Below, piece after piece: positions 61,101 to 64,000 of a stretch of DNA of 64,000 nucleotides (position 1 is the stretch's first letter; each line of letters starts with the position of its first letter). A model generated the notes under the pieces. That model was not told where the DNA came from, searched no databases, and saw only the letters and a program-made list of their open reading frames with translations. Position numbers and translations under genes: made by a program. The DNA lies in NCBI GenBank assembly GCA_003290165.1, contig QNQO01000530.1, positions 653,221-717,220 on the forward strand. Direction: 5' to 3'. This DNA is from Berberis thunbergii. Its lineage: Eukaryota; Streptophyta; Magnoliopsida; Ranunculales; Berberidaceae.

Positions 61101-62257
61101 AAGGTCACTCATACCCGTAACAGTACCACAAATTGATGTGAACATTCACCATTGTGATGATGGAGACACATTAAGGCAAACTATTGTCCATCGCATGAAT
61201 GCCCTTCAAATAATAGGCTTGTTCTATCATCTACACAATATTTGGCACCAACTAGCAGCGTTCTTGCTCCTCTACGCACGTTAACCTAATCAAGATGGAA
61301 CATCACCTTATCTCACATAGAGCTTTCCTCCCTCACCTCTATATCCACATTTGACTCAAACTCAACCACCTTCTCGAACTACTGATTCAGGCAACACATC
61401 ATTTACTTCTTATAATGTAAACATTTATAATGTGCAGTAACTTTTTTTACTTCTTTCTTGAGATTTAATTTTACCGCATTAAAATCACAATCGGCCACAA
61501 TCAGTTATTACAAATAACTTGGTCTTCCCTCTGGATAATGAATTTCAATCATTCTTCTGTGAAACATAAAGTACAATTATTTCCTTTTATCGAATAGATT
61601 ATATGATACATAACGATATTCCATCGAACATTTAATAATTCCATAAAGCATTTACCCAATCTAAAATCTCTTACAAAACCAAAAACAAAAAATAGCTCAA
61701 GATTCCATTCTCCATGTTTCCCCAAATATGTCACTCACATTAAGTCTCCATGCAAGCACATATCAACATTTTTTTCAAAAACCTAGATTCTAAAAGTGTT
61801 CTGATTACACTATCAAATAAACGAATAATACAATTTCATCTCAATAAAAACTAACCTGTCTGAAAATTGCATCTGAACTCCAGAGGACTCTCTTTGACAC
61901 TGAGATGAGCTGGAGCCGATGCTCGATACGTAAATTTTACATCCAGCTTCGTTTTCGTCTCTCCTCCTACACCACCAACATTTCGATCTTCTCTCCTCCT
62001 TTAGCGATCGAATCCGCCTTCCTGCTCCTCCTCCTCCTTCCGGTCTACATTCTCCTGCAACCATCTATCCATGACGGAACCAATGGAGTTGTCCCTACTC
62101 ATATCCGCACCAACAATCGCTCCTCCTCCTCCTCCTCCTCCCGATTCGCACATCTCCGAGTAGGACGAGTTCGTCGCCGCGGTGTGCCTCCTTTCGAAGA
62201 TCCGTCGTGTATCGTCGTCTCTCCCTCGTCATGATCAGTAGATTCCGAGATCGTCAT
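38822..62257 (-). CDS. DGAT1: Diacylglycerol O-acyltransferase 1 (DGAT1), 17 exons, exons 1-4 carrying indels
   Basis: Exons from the 5' end: 61856-62257, 60477-60556, 60262-60332, 60029-60103, 54833-54900, 52721-52844, 51371-51469, 50368-50469, 50124-50260, 48859-48940, 48737-48757, 47904-47966, 44695-44742, 41307-41369, 40315-40368, 39036-39144 and 38822-38952. Exons 5-17 splice without a break. They show [46 protein letters not shown] (acyltransferase motif), YWRMWNMPVHKW, LSAVFHE (the MBOAT catalytic His) and YYHDLMNRK (ER motif). The enzyme is a multi-pass ER membrane protein that makes triacylglycerol from diacylglycerol and acyl-CoA. Exons 1-4 are recognisable (MTISEST start, [40 protein letters not shown]) but are out of frame in places. 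A 43-codon final exon extends the usual C-terminus. Confidence 0.9.
40518..40601. repeat. (AAT)n microsatellite
   Basis: About 20 AAT/TAA units turning into TTATTA units at the end, in a DGAT1 intron. It causes a spurious poly-Asn open frame. Confidence 0.95.
42668..42715. repeat. (AAT)n microsatellite
   Basis: About 16 perfect AAT units in a DGAT1 intron. On the minus strand it reads as poly-Leu, which explains the open frame across it. Confidence 0.95.
42939..43160. mobile_element. Tourist-like MITE candidate (222 bp)
   Basis: The left end TGGTTTGTTTGGTTAGCCAT and the reversed right end GGGTCTATTTGGTTGTATGG form an imperfect inverted repeat. TAA lies directly outside both ends (42936-42938 and 43161-43163), the 3-bp target type of PIF/Harbinger elements. 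The first base of the left end does not match, so confidence is moderate. Confidence 0.5.
44743..47903 (-). other. DGAT1 intron 12 (3.2 kb), unassigned content
   Basis: Lies between the exons [14 protein letters not shown] and GVAIVIAF. From about 45400 to 47160 there are several medium open frames on the minus strand (up to 123 codons at 45878-46249). The higher GC at 46800-47160 suggests an inserted, decayed element. I found no retroviral, transposase or helicase motif. The sequence CATGCAACCAAACATGCCCC near 45127 looks like one arm of a MITE whose partner I cannot find. Confidence 0.45.
52020..52150. repeat. (TTA)n / (TTAT)n microsatellite
   Basis: About 130 bp of TTA, TTAT and TTG units in the DGAT1 intron between exons 6 and 7. 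Confidence 0.95.
52320..52482. mobile_element. Tourist-like (PIF/Harbinger) MITE, 163 bp, TAA target duplication
   Basis: The element begins GGGTGTGTTTGGTTGCC and ends CTAAACACACCC, a terminal inverted repeat of about 12-16 bp. TAA stands immediately outside both ends (52317-52319 and 52483-52485). Size, termini and the TAA duplication are those of Tourist-like MITEs. It lies in a DGAT1 intron. Confidence 0.85.
53605..54021. mobile_element. hAT-type MITE, 417 bp, made of CGGTTCGG repeats
   Basis: Termini TAGGGCTGA and TCAGCCCTA are inverted repeats. The 8-bp direct repeat ATTTTTCC flanks them exactly (53597-53604 and 54022-54029), the target length of the hAT superfamily. The interior is a mass of CGGTTCGGTTT and AACCGAACC units on both strands, giving strong foldback potential. 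It lies in DGAT1 intron 5. Confidence 0.88.
54100..54525 (-). mobile_element. LINE reverse-transcriptase fragment
   Basis: The minus-strand frame at 54322-54525 reads [19 protein letters not shown] then IKWLSRL and [12 protein letters not shown]. This is the conserved block that follows the catalytic palm in plant LINE polyproteins (GGLGxRxLxxxNxALLxKW). Further along, near 54180-54230, comes [14 protein letters not shown]. It is a truncated and shifted fragment in DGAT1 intron 5. Confidence 0.75.
56328..56488. mobile_element. Mutator-type foldback MITE, 161 bp, 9-bp target duplication
   Basis: The arms are nearly perfect: GCTTCTACACGTCGAGGAAA then GCGAGGGGAGGGAGGTGGCG on the left, and the inverted equivalent on the right. 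They leave a short loop around GTGTGTCGTTGTTTTTGTGC. ATTTTGAAT is repeated directly at 56319-56327 and 56489-56497. Nine-base duplications point to Mutator-type transposition. It is nested inside the larger element at 55857-58707 and is very GC-rich for this window. Confidence 0.85.
57690..57975. repeat. Degenerate minisatellite of about 80-bp units
   Basis: Three to four diverged units share CGATCACGAAGTTGTGA, AGTCACGAC and ACAACTTGGTA. They are non-coding and inside the 2.85-kb element. Confidence 0.6.
58100..58345. repeat. CAT/ATC-rich simple-sequence tract
   Basis: Imperfect CATCAT and ACCATC units over about 250 bp give His-, Ile- and Thr-rich open frames on the plus strand. These are not genes. 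Confidence 0.85.
59080..59490 (+). mobile_element. LINE fragment: zinc-binding RT C-terminal region
   Basis: Plus-strand frames give [12 protein letters not shown], then [18 protein letters not shown] and FSQWHGV, then [13 protein letters not shown]. This follows the pattern of the zf-RVT domain of plant LINEs (a run ending LxRRGI, then CxxCxxxxES..HLFFxCxF, then W...R). Frames shift between blocks, so it is a dead remnant. It lies in DGAT1 intron 4, in antisense. Confidence 0.65.
60029..62257 (-). pseudogene. Frame-damaged 5' part of DGAT1 (exons 1-4)
   Basis: Exon 1 (402 bp) opens with MTISEST but closes at LLVRI. The next expected blocks ([28 protein letters not shown], then SSDAIFRQ) lie in successive different frames, with an extra G in CTGGAGTTC before the last. 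Exon 2 (80 bp rather than 81) has an extra C in GCACGGTTTA and lost bases where plant DGAT1 has NSRLIIEN (GTAATAGC, GAAATTAATG). Exon 3 is open, but [11 protein letters not shown] replaces the expected FWFSS-type segment through three single-base losses. Exon 4 (75 bp) has five A in CGAAAAAGTAC where six give the family's KKYISDP. Most changes are one-base losses in short homopolymers. Splice sites are all kept. Confidence 0.75.
60887..61033. repeat. 74-bp tandem duplication in DGAT1 intron 1
   Basis: The unit starting TAGGACGTTCACCACTTCCT at 60888 is repeated from 60961 as TAGGACGCTCACTACTTCCT. Both run through GATGTACTCATG and TGTGCTACCATGG. Differences are substitutions only, unlike the indel-rich pair at 62478-62880. 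Confidence 0.85.
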
Positions 62258-62477
62258 GGCAATAAATAAAGAAATCAAGAAACAAAGAGAGAAGAAAAGA
62301 AAGAACGAAAACAAGAAACAGAGAGAGAGAGATTTTAAATGGTTTTGTGGTGATGTTTGGCGGTGAAGCTGGCCCGTGGGAATTGCAAGAATCGTTGTTT
62401 TGTTTTGCTTTGGTGCTTCGTTTACAGGGAAAATAAACAAATAAATATGAGATCGATTTGTTGTGTTTGAAGAAAGA

Positions 62478-62880
62478 CTTTTAAGATGAGTGGGGTCGGA
62501 GCAATGAGTAAGTCTGAGATAATTCCAGGCAGGTGGTGTAAGAGATATGCGGTTGTTGCGAACAATGCGGTCACTATGGCATCATAAAATTTGAAGCGTC
62601 GTTTTTTCATTTATAAGGACAAGAGTGATAATGCCAGGTAAGAATATTCAACACGGTACAACGGTCGTCATCATAACTTTTAAGATGAGTGGGGTCGGAG
62701 CAATGAGTAAGTCTGAGATAATTTCAGGCAGGTGGTGTAAGAGATATGCGGTTGTTGCAACATGCGGCCACTGTGGATTCGTGAAAATTGAAGCGTCGTT
62801 TTTTATTTTATGAGGACAAGAGTGATATGCCAGGTAGAATATTCAACACGGTATCGAGCACGAACAACGTCGTCATCATT
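62478..62880. repeat. About 200-bp tandem duplication upstream of DGAT1
   Basis: Unit 1 (62478-62676) and unit 2 (62677-about 62880) both start CTTTTAAGATGAGTGGGGTC and run to CAACACGGTA and GTCGTCATCAT. They differ mostly by one-base gains and losses: GCGAACAATGCGG versus GCAACATGCGG, GATAATGCCAGGTAAGAAT versus GATATGCCAGGTAGAAT. They lie about 220-620 bp upstream of the DGAT1 start codon. Confidence 0.9.
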
Positions 62881-63054
62881 TTCGTGAAAAGATTTTTGGC
62901 TTTTGACTCGACCGCTTTGGTACCGTGTTCAAGAGTCGTCTGAAGGCGACAGCTGGATAGTACGATCAAACATTTAAAAGGTATTTTTTTTTTTTTTTTT
63001 TGGTGGTTTAAGGTTTTGATTGAATATCATAGTTTATTGAAAATGAAATTTTGG

Positions 63055-63236
63055 AGCTTTGCTACAGATCGAGGGAGGACGAGGGAAAGGGGGCGAGGAT
63101 GGGTGGTAGCCACCCATTCGCCTCGAGATAAGCGCATCGAATTTGAGATGTGTGATGTGCTTATCTCGAGGCGGATGGGTGGCTTCACCCATCCCTCGCT
63201 CTCTCCTCGTTACCTCCCTGACCCCTAGAATTTTCC
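63055..63236. mobile_element. Mutator-type foldback MITE, about 180 bp, upstream of DGAT1
   Basis: The left arm includes GAGGATGGGTGGTAGCCACC then CGCCTCGAGATAAGC. The right arm, reversed, has GAGGGATGGGTGAAGCCACC then CGCCTCGAGATAAGC. The loop is short (about 63140-63150). GAAATTTTGG is repeated directly at 63045-63054 and 63237-63246, a 9-10 bp target duplication. Confidence 0.75.
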
Positions 63237-64000
63237 GAAATTTTGGGGTGTTTGTTAAGTAGGGAATTGAAGTGAAATGGGGACCTGAACCGTTTAATTG
63301 TCAACCTTAAATTTAGAAGGCTCTGACTTTTTTGACACCATCATATTTAACAACTTGGACTGAGCACAGCAACCATCACTATCGCTCTTGCAAATGCATC
63401 CTACACTGACAAGTTCCATTCACAAAGTACATATGTCGTACACATCTTACTTTATTGATGTGGGTTTGGTGAAGAATATGAATTTAGGGAGAAAATGAAC
63501 GGAGGGAGAATAGGATGAGAGAAAAAAGGCGGGGGCAATGGTAGGTAGTGGCGAACAGGGTGGTGGTGTTGTTGCTTCATCGTTGTCTGTTGATGTTCCT
63601 ATTGATGTACATAGAGGAAATAAAAAGAGAAAAGATAACAATAGAAGTGGAAAATAGAGGAACAGTGGAGAGATAGGGAATTTATGGTGATGGTATTCTT
63701 TAGCGCATCAAAAGAAAAAATAGTTTGTGTTTTTTGTCAACATTAATGGTGTTGTCAAAAAGTCGGCAGCCAACTTATGAATTCAAATCACGATCATAGC
63801 TCTCATTTTATGTTTGTTGAGAGATATATTATGGAAGGTTTAGGTTAACGCCGATGCCCAAGTTGCACAAGTCAATACCCAATGATGTCACACAGGTTGC
63901 ATTGTAAACTAACAATGCATAACATGGTGAATAGATTGTGTTGAGATTCAACTTGCAAATGGTAGGTTAAACAGACGAAAGCAGTCCAAGCCTGACTTGG

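Larger units (their letters stand above)
62258..64000. other. DGAT1 upstream region
   Basis: Contains the expected DGAT1 promoter and leader (GA-rich, AGAGAGAGAG near 62320-62330), a 200-bp tandem duplication and a foldback MITE. I recognise no gene up to the window end. Confidence 0.55.

Noticed and set aside
62099..62440. 113-codon frame starting upstream of the DGAT1 ATG
   Set aside because: The part before MTISEST is 5' leader sequence with no family similarity; the DGAT1 start is taken at 62257.
1..64000. CRISPR arrays, operons, bacterial promoters or rRNA genes
   Set aside because: The window is plant nuclear DNA; the repeats found are tandem duplications, microsatellites and transposons, with no regular spaced repeat array or rRNA sequence.

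Overview
The window is nuclear DNA from a flowering plant, most likely a eudicot and perhaps woody. It has AT-rich, TE-filled introns, GT-AG splicing, and plant-specific families (ELIP, type-C response regulator, plant-type DGAT1, TRIM elements primed by initiator-Met tRNA). I cannot name the species. Five gene loci are supported by exon-by-exon translation. Everything else is intron, transposon or unrecognised intergenic sequence.

Layout. 1-3939: no recognisable exon. 3940-12680 (+): the last seven exons of the WD40 gene THO6/DWA1; its N-terminal exons are not visible. 12059-21760: a tandem duplication of about 4.6 kb. Each copy carries the last THO6 exon and a complete small type-C (ARR22/24-like) response-regulator gene on the minus strand, so there are two intact regulators (14301-15514 and 19102-20658) and one orphan THO6 exon (17655-17747). 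Both copies end in the LTR of a TRIM element. 22061-27782: a decayed Mutator-like element with long terminal inverted repeats, followed by a second TRIM cluster (27783-28444). 32464-34944 (-): a perfect 413-aa eIF4A gene. 37243-37838 (-): an ELIP gene whose first exon is out of frame. 38822-62257 (-): a DGAT1 gene swollen to 23.4 kb by intronic transposons. DGAT1 exons 5-17 are clean, but exons 1-4 carry several indels, and the last exon adds an unusual 40-odd residue tail.

These are unrelated neighbours, not an operon or pathway. THO6 acts in mRNA export and as a DDB1-CUL4 substrate receptor, the response regulators in His-Asp phosphorelay, eIF4A in translation initiation, ELIP in thylakoid photoprotection, and DGAT1 in the final step of triacylglycerol synthesis.

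The main points of interest are the partial-gene tandem duplication bounded by LTRs, the DGAT1 and ELIP 5' lesions (real decay or unpolished consensus), the DGAT1 C-terminal extension, and several short transposons whose target-site duplications can be read directly. I found no wholly new biological system.
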